DNA of 64,000 nt from Archilochus colubris (Eukaryota; Chordata; Aves; Apodiformes; Trochilidae): positions 152,290,552-152,354,551 of the forward strand of contig CM041083.1 in NCBI GenBank assembly GCA_023079485.1, read 5' to 3'. This document shows, piece after piece, positions 1 through 14,800 of this stretch. The notes beneath the pieces are model-generated. The model made no database searches. It worked only from the letters and a program-made list of their open reading frames with translations, and had not been told where the DNA came from. How positions within the stretch are numbered: position 1 is the first letter of the stretch; every line of letters begins with the position of its first letter. Position numbers and translations under genes: made by a program.

Positions 1-3000
1 AAGCTTCTTACCTTGAATTTTTTATTTAGCAGCATTTCACAAGTACAGACAAAATGAAACCTTGCCTTCTCACTGAGGTTCTGGCTTCTGTTTGACTTCC
101 TGGGGATGATAATTTTAAAATGTGATTCATTTACTTTTTATCCAAAAAACAAATCCCTGCATCAGGTTTTAAGGTGTGGTCAAGCATGGCTATGTATTCA
201 GTTATTTTAAAAAGGCATATTTATATTTTGAGATTGTTTCAGGCTAGGGTAAGCTAATCAGGGAGTTCCCTTTCCCAATTTTTTTTTTAAATTCTGGTAT
301 TACGGATTACCCTTACTCCTTCAATGTTTCTTTAGGATATATAGGTTTAATTTTATTAATCTAATGTTCCAACAAACCCCTTAAAATTTATTAACTATGC
401 TATCAGATCCATTTTCTGTTTCTTGGAGATGTAAAACATCCTGTACTGGCTGGGTACCTTACAGTTTGTCTATAATGTCACATGAAACCAGCAAGTTGGT
501 GTAGACTGTTTCTGACTTTCCCTGTGGTTTTTATTTTCTGTATTTCTATTCCCCTGTGATTTCAAAATATTTTATTTGATGGAAGATCACAATTGCAACA
601 GTTACAGTTGGGTTTCATGCAGAACTAAGGTTCAGCCCTAGCAAAGAGCCAAGAAATTTAACAGACCATATAAGTGAAGCCATGGACAAAATGAATCATT
701 TGTCTGACCTAGCATAAAAAATACAGTCAGTTATAAAAATGAAACAGTATAATATGATTTTGCCTCTTTCCTGAAGATTAGATTAATATTTTTATTTGGC
801 TTGGAGCCTTCAAATGCATTGAGGATGCTGAATGCAATTTTTGGCACATTGGAGACAGCAACAGCTGCATGAAGAAAGGAATCCTCTGCCCCTAACTCCA
901 GGCCTGATGGGGATACTGACCTTACAAGGGGAACTGGTCTTCATAAACAAGTTGTATGGCTTGTGCCAGCAGCAAGTCTTGTGACTTGGATATCTCAAGA
1001 GTCTGATCTTGCCCAGGAGCCAGAGACTTTCCACCCTTGTGTTAAGAGAAAGTTGAAATGTAAAAGAAGCAGATGCTTCAGACTATAGAAATAGTTCTGA
1101 AGGAAAACCAGAATGCTGCCTCCAGTTTTCACTTGTGCCACGGAGAAACAACTAGGCAGAGCCCAGCAAGTGTGTTAGGAATCCTAACAAACACAAAAAA
1201 GATGAAAAAAAAACCAAAACATAAAAACCATAGGAAGCTACAGAAAAGAAGAAAACTAGAGAGACTGTTATTTACAAGGTTAAAAAAATGATGGATGGAT
1301 GTACAGGAAAAAAGAATGAAGCAGCAGCTGGAAAAACAAACAAACAAAACTCCCTGATGTTAAAAATTAGTCTGGGACACTTAGTGTTTTATTGGGATCT
1401 GAATAGCTCAGTTTTCCAGTGTAAATGTTAGAATGAAGTGCAGTACACAAAACAGTACCTCTTGCTCCTCAACAATTGGTTGTCTCTGTGCCAGGTCCCT
1501 TGAAATCCCTCAGTTCACCCCATGAAATGACTGCTGCATTGTTCTTAGAGCACATTAGTTGTCTGCAAGGCTCCATTTCAGCTGTTCTTTGAATTCAGCA
1601 AGGCACTGAAGTACTACTCCAGGTCTTTGGCTACTGTTCCTGGACTACAGCAGGTGTAATTAGGCTCAGGCACACTGGTAGGAAACCCAGGACTGCTCTT
1701 AGAGAATGCATACACTCTAAATGAAGCTCCTGTTGTTATAGAAGAGCCTGTTTTCATCTTCCTGCCATTCCCATTGCAGCGCAGGACTGCTCTGCAGCAG
1801 GGGATCCTTTTAGATAAGAGCAGTAAGAATTGACTACTATGGGTCAGCTTGACATGCTTTTTGTAGGACCAGAATAAGGAGTTCAAACAGAAAGGTTTTT
1901 GAAGGTTTTTGAAGCCATGAATACCTAAAAACTTTTTGATGCTTACAGTGAGAATTTTCTGATACTAAAGCAGCACCAAAATAATTCATTTTAACAATGG
2001 GATGACAGAAAAACAGAGTTCATATGGGAACTACTGGACTGTGTGAGTATCCTGTATTGGTGTGCATGGTCCATTGCCTGAAAAACTTGCTTAGTACTGA
2101 GCCTTTGTCTGAGGAAATCCTTAGTGCAATGTGTGTGTAGATGTGTGTCTAAATTGTAAGTGCCCTAATTTAAATGAGTAACAATTTCTGGTACTGTTCA
2201 ATCTACCTGATATGCATACAGATATGGCTGTGCTGTACATTGGAACTAAAATCTCCTTGTATGCCTCCTTAAGAATATAGTTCATTGAAAATTCAATTTT
2301 CCTCATGAAAATGAAAGGATTTTGCTATCCTTAGAGCAAAACTTCAATTCCAGGTTTTTTAGGAGAGCTGTAATAGTCCACTTATACTCTGTGGACATAA
2401 AATCAACTAAACTGATCTTGGAGAAAGTAGAATATTTGCCTTCTTCAAAACCTCTTTATTCATTTAGATCCCAGTTCACTAGGGTACTGAAAGCTACATT
2501 ACTGCAAATATGCTCAGATATTCCCTGTGAAATTAAACTTTGTGCCTGTGGTTAGCTACCTGATAAAATTCCCTGCTGAATCAGAACAGATTAATATCAT
2601 GTCTGGACATCTCAGGGAGATCTAACCAACAAAAATTATTAGTTCAACATTAGCATCAAATATAACTTCTGATCCTCCAAAAAGGACTTTAATATAGACT
2701 ACAGCTCCTATATTTTGCCATTGCAGCAATGGATATATTTCTTCCACCCACTAGAAGTCTGCCTGTCATGCTGTGATTCAGTCTGAGTCTAAAATGACCG
2801 TCAGAATCCTCAAATCCCAGACTGCTCCCATTTGTTACCACTCCATCACTTTTATGATTAAGGCAGTTTGCTAAAATAGTGACTGAAATGTTCTGAGTCT
2901 CACAATCGCAGGTAAATTGCAATCTTAATGTACTGGTTATAGAGGGGTAATGACACTACAAATTGTCACCATATTTGTAATCTTTCTCTACAGCTGTATC

Positions 3001-4864
3001 AGGAAATGAGCCAGCTTGGAACAAAATTCTAGGCAAAGGCTCTTTGATGAAGCACAAAGAAAGCTTTAGAGCAGAGGTCAGTTGCAGAGATAATTCTGCT
3101 TTTTTAGGGTTTTTAAAATTTATGTATTTACTTTTGGATTTGAAACAAATTCAGTCATTAAAGTTGGAATCCTTTAATTAAAATTACGAACGATGCTGTG
3201 GACACAAAATCCCCCCAAAGCCAGTGTGTTCAGCATATAGAACAGGAAGCCATACGAGCACTATTATAGTTTGCCAGCATTTCAGCTTCTGCCCTTTGCC
3301 TGCCTGGTCTGTTGAGATGACGGGACCCCTGGAGCAGAAAGTGTAGGTGGGGTTCATTTACCAAATGCAGACTCCTGTACCTAATCTAACCACCCTAGGC
3401 CCCTTTCTAGGGTGCACTTCATCTTATCCTAATTTGTAGGCTCTAGAACTGTCTATTTGACTCCCTGGCTTATATATGCAGTTTGCACTGAACAGTTCCT
3501 GCTGTTGGCATCTCTTGGTTAGGTGTTTGAAACCCTGTCCTTTCTGTTGGTACAACACACAAGGACCAGTTCTCAGTGTGGACTGGGAGGCTACACTGTT
3601 GTAGTGATGTATATAGCAGTAATAAAAATGATTTTTTTTTGTGATATTTATCCATTGTTTCAGGCTGCATGTTTTGGGTGTTTTATTTGTTTGGTTTTTT
3701 GTTTTTCTTTGCTGATTTGCTCTCCGTGTAAGTATTTGCACAACAACAACAGAAATAACAGCGACAGTAATAATAGCATTTTTGTGAGACATTTTTCATC
3801 TATGCTCACTGGCCACATCTTTGTGAGGGAGTAAAACCCATAGTTTTTTTATCTTTTTCATTATTGTCTTTTAATCAGTAATGATAAAGAGAAATACTAA
3901 TTCTGGGACAGAAGTGTTTAGGAAGTATCTCATGTCACATGTCTTCATCTTTCTGTTCATTTTAGTACTAACAGTAACTAATATGTCATGCCATAATTCT
4001 TATCTTTAAAAACCTGAAAACAATGACTTCAAGTAAAATAGAATTCTTCAGAAATTGACATGTAAAGGGCTGTGTATGACTACTTATATCTTTTGAATAT
4101 GCTATTACAAAATTGGTTAATTTATGGGACAGATTTATGGATCTTATATGTAATCCATCACCTCCACTCTCCATTCCTACTGAAAGAAGTGGATATGCTA
4201 CTGCAGAACTATTGACATGAAGCTGTGCACTTAAAAAGCTGTATACAGAGAAGACACAACTATTTGCAGCAACTAGTTACTTTTCAAAATTTACTTAAAT
4301 AACTTTTCCAGTGCTGTCCCTAAAAACAAAAGTAAAGACAAATTTCCTTTGTACAGTTGAATTTCTCTGGCTCCTCCTGCCCTAGTTGATAAGGGCAGGA
4401 CGACATTTTATATGGCCTTGGCTCCCACTGGGTAGCAGGTGAAGCCACTATTTTATGGATGAGAGTGCTATGAAATTCAGGGGAATTCAGGAGAACATGT
4501 CCTGTGGTATTTTAAACACATTTTGTTTTTCCTGTGCTGTGAATTTTCTAGATAGTTTTCTCATTTAAAAGCAATGAAGACCTTTTGCAACACAGCTAGT
4601 AAACCAGAGATGATACATCTAGCAGCAATATTTCAAAGTCTTGTTTTTCCCTTGAGAGTCTTCATGTTCTAAAATAAAGTTGTATAATCAGCTGGGTACT
4701 CCCCAAAATGCTATCCTCATGAGAAATGAGAATGGTTGCAGTATGAGTGAGTGATTGCAGTATATGTGTGCCATCCATGTTGTCCCTAAGGAAGAGAGGA
4801 TCCTAAAGGAGATGGATTCATTAACTTCATCACTATTTTGCTCCACAGGAACAGCGCAAAACAG
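1..4864. other. Unique AT-rich non-coding DNA
   Basis: No gene, RNA or recognisable transposon was seen. The longest open frames (for example one of 122 codons on the minus strand at 3424-3792) have the Ile/Asn/Lys/Thr/Ser-rich composition of chance frames in AT-rich DNA and no family motif. There is a purine-rich, A-rich patch at about 1190-1265 and a short (AAAC)n run near 1335-1350. The first six bases are a HindIII site. Confidence 0.6.
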
Positions 4865-4887
4865 TTTTTTCTTTTTTTTTTTTTTTT
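4865..4887. repeat. Poly-T tract (one C interruption)
   Basis: The run is six T, one C, then sixteen T. It is a simple low-complexity tract. No retrocopy body or target duplication was recognised next to it. Confidence 0.85.
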
Positions 4888-7728
4888 CTCAGGAAGGAAG
4901 CTGTGATTCATATGTGTGTCTGTGTTTTGCATGGGGTAATGCATTCAATCTGAATGATAAAGTACACAGGGATGCTAGGTGAGAAAGTAGTTGCGTGGTT
5001 TGCTTTATCAATAGATGTGGAAAACAGAGTAGAGCATCCAGATTTTTACTTTTTAAATTTTTTTATAGCCTCACAATAAAACATAAAGTGAATGGTTCTG
5101 CTATATTGCCCTTGTAACTAGGAGCAAGAATGTTTCCCTGACCAAAGATTAGAGAAAAGACAGTGAAAGGAATTAGTCCATTCTCTGTGATTCTAACAAA
5201 GGATATTCTTATTTTCAAAGGACCTATGTCTTTCTTGTATTCCCTAGTGCTAACCCTGAGACCTGATAATTTCTTAGCAAAGAGTCCTTTTATAACATAG
5301 TCCTGTCTTTGTGAGGCAACGATACTCGGTGGTTTGATCTATTTTTCATGGTTTACTCAGTTGTAGTGTAATTTAAGTGACATATTAAAACTACAAGACA
5401 GTCTGGGATGGAGACTTGAGAAGGATGGAGACTTGAGAAGCCCATTCCAAAAGTTATTTGCCATGATTTACAGCAAAGTGATGGGCCCAATTTATCCTTT
5501 CTGTGATAAAGAATAGGTGTCTGGGATGAAATTAGTATCAAGATTTATATATGCACACAAGATTAGAAAAAAACAAACCTGAGTTCTGCATCAGAAATAG
5601 AGAAATTAAGCCTTGGATCAATATTTGAAAGATAAAAGAATAGAAGCAACTTTCCTCTCTACTTTTTACTGAGGCTACAATGAAGGTTATGTTTCTATGA
5701 CATCATGAATATTTCTTAAATATATATAAGATAGCATTTAAAATATTTTTTTAAATAACTGTAAACATCTATATTCATTGGCAATTATTGAAACAACTGT
5801 AAACACACTTCTTCTAAAGAGAAATACATCAACATGTGCTTGCATTTCATGTTTATCCCCTTCAATTATTAAGAAACTTAGCAGTCGGGTGAGCAAATTA
5901 CTGCAGCTGTTTGACTGCCTGAGGAAGATCCTGCAACTGCACGGGAGAAAAAGTGTTTCTGTACTCACTCTGCAGACTGAAGAATAAGAAAACCAAATGA
6001 TGGGTGGCATTTACACTGAGGTCTGCTATAAAAGTCTTTCATCATGGTAAATAAAATAAAACAGTTACCTTATGTATTCTTACCATTTTAACTATCTTGG
6101 GGGTAATAGTACTTTGGGGAAAAAAAACCCATATGTGTGGTGTTTTCAGTATCCTGTCACTGGAAAACTGACTTTAAATTGACAAATTTCAGTTTCTGTG
6201 TATGTGAGGGGAAGAAAAATTTGGGGACATGTCATTTCTCCCATATGCACTCTTCATTTGAATTGGGAATGAAGCAATCCACTCTTCCCTGGTAAGAATG
6301 GTCATTTCAACATCATTCATTTGAGATTTTGAAAGCAACTCTCTCCAATGAGTACTGAAGTTCCTAATGCCTCTTGGTGTAGCACAGGGGTTAAGGAAGG
6401 GCTCTTCCAAAATTGAAAGATCAGGTAGAAACAAACTCCCAATAAGGACAATTGGGGAGGTATTTCTTAGCTGTTACATCTTCTGTTACAGTAGTTTTTC
6501 TATTGAAATTAGGGTCTAGTACCTGAAATACACAGGTGGGTAGCAGTGTTGCATTATAATGGCTGATCTTAACTGTCCTTCCCCAGATGGGGAGAGACAG
6601 GGAGAGAAAGGGAAATTCCTCTTAATGTAAAGCTTGGCAAGCAGCCTTATATGCAGTTATACAGGTCACTGCCTTCTGCATTTTTATGGTAGCAAATCTG
6701 AGTAAATCATGCTGTGCTTGCTCTGCTGCTCAGAAATGTACAGTAAACCCAGCAAAGACTACACTGAATTTCTGGGGCAGGTATATCTGTTGCAAAATGT
6801 GTTTGGATTTTGGATATTCTCAAAACCTTCTAGTATGTTTTTTATTAACACTGAGCTTTCTTGGACTTGTCTGTATATTCTAGATGTTAAATGAGGCATT
6901 GTATTTGCATATACTAGTCCCTGTGTTTCCTTGACTTACTTCAGCTGGAATCCTCATTATTTGGGTAATGTAGCTCGCTGTCATGTTTGGGAGGGATTCT
7001 TGTCATGCAGAATTAATTCAGACACTGTTCATGTTAGGTCTTTGAGCAAAAGACAGTCCTTTTTACATTAGTATGATCTTTTTTTCTTTAAATTTTTTTT
7101 AGCAGAAATTAGTGCAATGGTATGTAAGAGGGGTGGGGATTTTCACTGAATACCTGAAAAGCAGCAGCAAGAGGGAAAGAAATGAGCTGCCAAGCCTGAG
7201 ACTGCTTTTTGAATCCAGGAGACAGTCACTGCCATGTTCTTATTTTGTATGAAAGTGTGATGTGCTAGGCACACCACCCTCTGCTCTCTTGTTCCTCTGT
7301 GTCCATGGAAGAGAAGATGTTTATCTCAGCTTGGAATAGGTGCCAGAATATCCTTGATTCAAAAAAGTGGAAAAACGAGTGCCTTGGAGGATGAAGCCTC
7401 CCATCACATAACTCTGGACACAGCCTGTCATACATCCCTCTTATTGACAATATTATTAGCAAAAGCTTAAAAAAATAATTCTCAGTGCCTTTTTTCTTAG
7501 CAGGAGAACTGAAGTAAATAATGAAAGTGACTTTTTTCATTTTGGTATTTTAGTGGAAGTCTTAAGGCTTGCTGAAAAGACAGCAGCACGATAGTTGGAC
7601 TTGGAGAGCTGGAACTGAAATTTAACCAAGAGTAGAAAGGGAAAAGAACAGTATAAATTTTGTTTGATGTAATCCCTCCAACTGGCACATTGTATGCTCA
7701 CAATTTAAAAGCAGTTGTGAGCAGTATT
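4888..7728. other. Unique non-coding DNA with a small tandem duplication
   Basis: No gene is supported. It contains the 17-bp tandem duplication at 5406-5439. Open frames here are short and overlap one another on both strands, which is typical of chance. Confidence 0.55.
5406..5439. repeat. 17-bp perfect tandem duplication
   Basis: The unit GGATGGAGACTTGAGAA occurs twice back to back (5406-5422 and 5423-5439) with no mismatch. Identity of the two copies suggests a recent duplication, for example by replication slippage. Confidence 0.9.
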
Positions 7729-7759
<31 letters not shown>

Positions 7760-7763
7760 AAAA
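7729..7763. repeat. Poly-A/(A)nG low-complexity tract
   Basis: About 35 bases are A except for two single G interruptions. It could be an A-rich microsatellite or the tail of an unrecognised old retrocopy. The upstream 100 bp show no recognisable gene body. Confidence 0.85.
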
Positions 7764-8900
7764 GTGTACAAAACTTAGATGTTAATACAAAAATATGTAT
7801 TCTATATATATATTCCCGAAAGAGAAGACATTTTCCAAATTAAATACATTTTGTAAAAGTTTTTTTTTTCAAAAGCACTGTATTTTCCAAGGTATAGGGC
7901 TCATTTATGAGACATTCACATACATAAATAATGATATAAAAGTCTTCAAATGTGCATAAGAAATGTCTTCTGAATTTGGATCTATATAGAGGTAGATAAA
8001 AACTTTGAAAATGCAAAATATCTTCCCTAGGTAGACAGAGATTAGAAGAATTTTTTGTGATTTAAAGTAATCAATTCTTGGATAAGTAATGTGGCATGAA
8101 TTTAATTCAGGTAGTAGATGGTCTTTCAAGGCATTCATTTGTCAAATGGTAGATTTAAAATTTCTGTTGTGTGGTAAGATGAAGATGTCTGCATTTGAAA
8201 GCTGCAGAGAAAAGGCACTGCAGTAATACTTCTATGAGAGCTTGTCAGTCTTGTTACAGGTTGACTTGATTTTCTTTTAATGCTTTTCTGCAAATGAGAT
8301 TCAAAAAGTTATCTTTGCAGGCTTAGAAAGTCATCTTGATTTCCTCCAAAGCAGACAGTAAAAAGTTTTTAGGAGGAGTTGAACACTGAAGAAGCTTCTT
8401 CAGTTTATAGGATCTGGTTCTCTTGATGGGTACGTGAGAAAGAGCCTGCCCAAATCTGCCTAGGTAGGCACCAAAATTTGCCTGTGCTCTAAAGAAAGCT
8501 CTACTAACATAGCACTAATAGCTCAGTGATGCCATCTTCTTTCCCAGTTGATGTTGTTCCTGTCTTAACTAGGTAAATAAGATGATTGTGTGCCTCTGCA
8601 GTCAGTTCACACAAATTGGGTCTCTGAGGCTAAATAGCTCAGTTGCCAGAGAAAGATCCATGACCTCAAAACCTACAGACCTGCTGATATGTAGTTGGAC
8701 TACTCCAGCACAAGTCCACGGAGAAAGGTGAATAATTATATAGATCTTAAGGAAATCAGTGTTTAAGACCTCTTCTTGTACCTCTCCTTGGAGTGTGGAA
8801 AAATATATGGGGCTGCCCTCTGAACTGTACAATAACATAAATTTATCTTTACCTGCTATTTCAGGAAGATGGATATATTAATGAGGTTTAAAGCTGGAAT

Positions 8901-8931
8901 TATATTATATAATATAATATAATATAATATA
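8901..8931. repeat. (AATAT)n microsatellite
   Basis: A five-base unit (AATAT/TATAA) repeats for about 31 bases. The first copy is slightly imperfect and the rest are perfect. Confidence 0.9.
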
Positions 8932-11825
8932 GCAAGCACTGACCAAAAAGTCCATACTTTCACTATGATGCTAGCAGTGATTGCTCAAACATTTGAAGTA
9001 GTGCAAAAAATCTAAAATTTTAAGCTCATTTTCTTTGTACTGTTTGAATCCCCATTTTTAAATATCCAACAAATTGAAAATGCAGTCTGTTCTTCAAACA
9101 AGAGTCTACTATATATATTTTATGGTACATCTATTTTGAAATATCTTTTTATTAAAACAAACTGTGACTTGACTTCAGATGTAGGTCTAAATGGTAGAGA
9201 CAATTTAATAATGTTTCTGTTTAAATTTTTGGTCAAATAAAAAAGACCTGCATTATTTATTTCTTCCAGTAGATGGCAGATGGGGACTGCATATTCCCTT
9301 GCAATTTAATTTCCTCAATATCTGAACAGGGGAGTCATCCTATTTTCTAAAAATCTGTATCAGTGTTTAGGAGCATTTGCATGTTAAAAATCTGATTTCT
9401 TCCTCAACAATTATGTTTTAAGTACCACTAAACTGCTACAATGCTGAAAAATAACAAATCGGTGGTTCAAAAGAGAACGGATTGGAATTAAGTGATTTCT
9501 GCTGCATTAACCTTGAAGTCAAACTTGTTCATTTTTTATTTTCATTTTCCTGGAGTTAGGTAAGAGCAAAACATTTTCTGTAAAAGCACAGCTGCTTTCA
9601 AATATACCAAGTGCTATATGCTTGATCAAGCACCGAATATGTTGCCTGAACCTGGTTTAATTTCTTCTGGTAGCTTTATGCAACACTACAGAACCACATT
9701 GATTAGAGCAGAGTTGCAGTTGCAGAATTTTGAAGAAAAAATTAAAGTATCACACACATATTTTCAGTGTCAGGTGATGGAGACATGGCAGACACAACGT
9801 GTGTTGTTGAGCCTTGGATGAACTCATAGAGGCACATAACTCTTATGTACTATAACGAACCAGGTATAGTGAATCAGGCTGAAAAAAAAAAAGGCTAGTG
9901 CTAACATGAATGTCAAGAAAGAAGCATTGAAATTAGGTTTTCAGAAACTTTGAAATAACGTTTTTGAAGAGAGATATTAACATTTTTTTGCTGGTTCTGC
10001 TTTTAATTTATTCTAGCTTTGTCAGACTCTTGCAGTGTGAGTTGTTTTATTATTTTTAAAATGTACTCTTACACTGTGCTTATCTTCATAATACCTGAGT
10101 GCCTTTTGGAAGTGCATTGAATAATTAACCTCCACTGCATATTTGTAATGTCAGCTCTCACAAGCGTGTGTGAGAGAGGGTTTCTTTTGGCAATTACAAA
10201 ATGCACAGCCCCACAGTGATACGAGCAAGAGAGGGCACAATCCAAGAAATTTGCCTTGTGATCAGAGTGATCTGATGATTCTTTTAATTCCTGTGGTAGA
10301 CCTTCTAGTTTTCTGTTATCTGTATTCTCCATCCACTTGGGTCTTTTGCAAAGGGGTATTTATTGACATTTTAACTCACGTGTGTGAATAAAGGAATGGG
10401 GGTTGCTTATTTAACAGGCTTGCAATGGAATAAGTAGAATTACAGTTGGAACTGGAAGGAACTCCTGTACAGTTCTTTATACAATTTATATTTCACTAAT
10501 TGTTGAAGTCTTGCTGTGCTAGTATTCTTGAAAGGAATTCTTTAAAATTCTATTGCAGAAATTAGGTTATCTAAATAATGCATTTAATTTTCTTTTTTAA
10601 TTTTTTTTCTTGCATTATTCCTGTCCTTGCTTGTCAGATAGCTGTATTGTCACATTATCCAAGGGTGCTACACATTCAAATGATTGCTATTGCTGAAATT
10701 CAGAGATACATACTAGAATATATATGTATAATAAATTCTTCTTGTTTAGGTAACAGCCTAACCACTTTGTATAACAATTACCACTGTGACTGGAATGGAT
10801 GAGAACTCTTTTCTCTCAACCAAGAACAAAATCTATTAAAGTGCTTGTGCTGGATCCTATCCAAACATGTTTTGAACTTGAGTTACATCAAAAAATAAGT
10901 TAACCCCCCCACACTATCTCTCCCTGCATAGCTTTCATTCTTCCCCATGCCTGTTCCTTATTCAAATTAAAGACGATTTGATTTGGTCTGATTATTGATA
11001 AGATTTAATATTAGTTGAATGCATTTGTCTATCAATTACCAATGGTTTGCAATAGAGTGGAGAGGAATAGCAAATTCTGTGATAATTTTTAGGACTTTGT
11101 CACATTAGAGGGTCATTCAGAGCCTGGGATCTCAACCTAATTATGTTCCTTCAGCTAGCAAAGAAAGAAGGAGACCTCTTGTTCATCCCTTGTAAGAAAA
11201 ATGGAATAACTGAATCATTTTTTTGGTTTGTTTTCTGTTTTTCTTACATCTAATTATTTGTAGTATCAGAGAATCTGAGAATGCAGTCCTGCTTTTCCCA
11301 TTATACATAGTACTGTAAAGACAAAGCAAAAATCATTTTCAGAACATACAATCAGTATATAAATTAAGGAACAAGAAGTGAATTTGTGTAAAGAAAAATA
11401 AGGGTTACATTTTGAATATCAAATTTTCTTTATAAACTTTAAATGTTGAATTAGGGGATGATAGCTTCTAAATGTGCTTCTAAAGCACATTTTTAATTTG
11501 ATTGCAAGAAGGCATTGGCTTTTCATTCATTCACAGAATGGAAAAAAGCCCCACCAAAAAACACACAGTGGGATTTATGTCTATAATAGTGATAAATATT
11601 CCTCCATGAGGCACTTGAGAGGGTGCCTCTCCTCTCTGTTTCTTGGTACATATGCTGACTCTGTACTGGGATGCTGGGGTCTTCATGGGATAAACATTTG
11701 CAAGGACAATAGTGAAATAGCTGTAAATTATTTTATAATAAGTGTAGTCTATATTTTTATCTAATCTGTGAGACTTGCAAGAAACTGGCCTTATATTTTT
11801 CCTAAGCAAGAATAGTAGTAGCACC

Positions 11826-11845
11826 TTTTTTTTTTTTTTTTTTTT
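11826..11845. repeat. Poly-T tract, 20 bases
   Basis: This is an uninterrupted run of 20 T. No AATAAA-like signal or retrocopy body was recognised on the minus strand beside it. Confidence 0.9.
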
Positions 11846-14800
11846 AATTACAAATTATAGGTTTCATTAAAACAAACATAATCCAGTTCCTCACTCAGTT
11901 GACAGAATGTAGACTATAGCCACTAGCACTTTTCAGTAATGATGAATTGAAATATGGGCCAAACAATGTTAATGATATTTTTAAAAATGTTTGCTGCTTT
12001 TAGTTGCCTCCCAGACAGGGAAAATTTCTGATGATCAACAAAATCATGTGCAGATGCATTCATGCTTGCCCCTAAGGAGAAACACTTTGATCTAGCCCTT
12101 GAACTGCATTTTTTCTTATATAAAAACATTTCTCTTGTGGTGCATTACTTAAATGTGCATTCTGCTTCTTTTGCTATGAGTTTCTGTGCAATGATTTCTC
12201 ATTTTTTTGTTTGCCTAACTCCACTAAGGCTCTATGGTTAGGGGACTAAATGTGTCCCCATTTATATTCATATTTTAAAATGTTACTTCCAGCACTAATT
12301 TGAGATTGTGCAAATAAATTTGAATTATGCTGAGATTCCTCTAGATCTAGTCCATCTGCTTTGACTCTGCACAGTCATCCTAATTTAGTTCTGCTCACTG
12401 TATGTAAATTCTTGAATGTATTTTGTTCATGGTCATCCTTCAAGCAAGATAATTATCTCATGAAGCCAAAAACATCTTGGGCTATCATGTTGAATTAGGT
12501 CTTGGAAAGTCCTTCAGATGTTTATATAGTTTGTTTTGGTTTTGTTTTACTTTTGACATTTTAAAATTTTATTTCATTTATTTATTTTATTTTTTTAAAT
12601 ACATATTATGCATTGATATTCTGGGAAGGACAATTACTCTGAATGGATGTCTACTTAATATAGTCAGTTCAGCAGACTTTGTGTATGTGTCTAGATTGCA
12701 GCTAGAAATAGCCTTTGACTTACATTTTAAGGCAGAGTGAACCCAAATTGCCCTCTGTAGCTCACAGGGGACTCTGGGCTTGCTTTTACGTGTTGTGGAC
12801 ATGAAATTAATTGAACAGTAGACACGACCTGGTAGTCACATACAATCCAAGTCCAGGACCTCAACATGAGCCTGAATTAATATTTGATTCTTGTGTACAT
12901 TTGAAAGAACACATTATTTTTTTTTTAAATCATAAAGAAAACAAAAATATGCCCATCCAAAAATTGTTTCAAACAAAAAAAAAATAGTTATACTAACAAG
13001 AAGGAAAAATGAAGATCAACTTTGAAGATAACATATTTTTGTCATGATCCAGATTTGTCCTACTTGCATTTAGACAACTACATTCTGGCTGTCAGGCACG
13101 CATGACTGCTATATGGGCAATAGAGGGAGGCACTTCCAGACTTCAGTTCAGCCTGAGTGAAATCTGAATTGACTTGGGAGAAGCTGCCTGCACTTTCTTT
13201 TTGGCACAAGATGAAATTGGTTGCAAAATTCAAGTCAGAAGAGCTACATATACATGTTCACAGAGTATTCTTCAGTTGGGAAGCTGTAAGGGTTTTCAGG
13301 TGACAGCTTATTTCCCTCAGTTTCCATGTAAATGATGATAATATTGCTAAAGGGACTGTTAAATTCTTGATACTTACATCCATTAAATTTTAAGCAGCTC
13401 ATGTAGATTTTAGGGCATATAAATCTTCTAAGATATCAAGTCCAACTATTTGGAGTTTAAAAAAAGAGTAGTATTTTAAGTCTCAGCAAAAATATATTTA
13501 TAGATTTTCTTTAGAAGTAGAATCTAGACAAACCATCTTAGTTCCTATTATTCTTAGTTGTTGTTAGTATTATTACTAATTATCATGGTTATAAATTTTA
13601 AAAATGGATTGTAACAGTTTCCTGAGTTCTTGTCTGTATAGAGATCCCACTGGTGTTAATTATTATCTGTTATCATTGTCATAAATGATTATGGTCAATG
13701 ATATGTTGGTTGTAAAAACATTTCAAGAACATTTGGGGTTCCCAGCTGAGCTCACAGGCTCATTTTGCCAAGCTCTACAAAAATGCACAGCAACAGGCTA
13801 TACCTCTCTTTCAGTATAAACAGATGTGAAGCTTATAAAGCTGCAGGCCTGATCTGATTAGGAGAGGCAGACTTTTGGCCAGTAAAAAAATAATTCTTTT
13901 AATTTACTACAGCCATGATTTAAAAAATGCAAGTCACTCTGGCTTTAGTTCAGCTTTTAATTCAGGCTTTTCTTCATTGCTTCAGAATACAGGAGATAAT
14001 TATTAACTTTTTTCATATTTCACTCACTTTAAAACACGTTAATTCAACAACATTTCTTTGGTTTGAGTAGCTCTAAGGGTCCATTGCTACAAGATTTAAC
14101 AGTTTTCAGCAGTCAATCTATTGATCAGATGATAGAGAAAACCAAGCAATATTGGAATAAAACATACTAACATTTTCTGATCATATCATCAAGTGATACA
14201 GTACCAATTCATTGGAGCTGAGTGAGCCTGTAGGGAATCTAGCTCAGTGTGATTATTTGACAAGTTAATGACCTTTGTTGGATCTTTTGTGTTTGCAAAG
14301 AACATGAAAAAAATATTTAACCTGTAATGTTAGTATCTATAGTGTAACTTCTATTCAGAAGCACAGCATGAAACAGCACTAACTCAGGATTTTTGTTATA
14401 AACCATGCCTAATGAAAGCAAGATGCCTCATCACAAACTGATCATAGAAGATATAAATAAGTTGTTTTTCTGACTCCCTGTAACATGAGAGATAAAATGG
14501 AGCCACATCCTATTAAACATAAATCAAGAAATATTTCCTTTCCCTTTTGCTCAGAAAGTCTTCTCTGAAGATTTAAAGAAACCTCAGGTTTGATCTTCTG
14601 TTTATTTCTTCCTTTGCAATGTCTGCCTAATTTTTTTTTCCTTTTTCATTTCTACCAGGCTCCTGAAAATGAGCAATTGCAGTTTTTATTTTTACACCAG
14701 GTTCAAAATAATCTATTATTCCCCAGATTAAATGGAAATAATTTCCTGGTTTATGGTACACTATGAATTGCTTTAATGTTACTTTATTCAGCCTTGTGGT

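Noticed and set aside
1073..1291. Lys/Arg-rich open frame on plus strand
   Set aside because: The basic run comes from an A/G-rich patch. An opposite-strand frame overlaps it and there is no family motif or splice context.
3424..3792. 122-codon minus-strand open frame
   Set aside because: Composition (Thr, Asn, Lys, Gln, Ile) is that of AT-rich chance DNA. It overlaps two other frames, and no signal peptide or domain is seen.
7600..7763. Retrocopy ending in the A-rich tract
   Set aside because: No gene body or duplication was recognised. A-rich microsatellite is the simpler reading.
10434..10480. Possible CR1 end (AGAATTACAGTTGGAACTGG, AAGGAACTCC)
   Set aside because: Only a partial resemblance over about 30 bases, with no continuation into ORF2 sequence.
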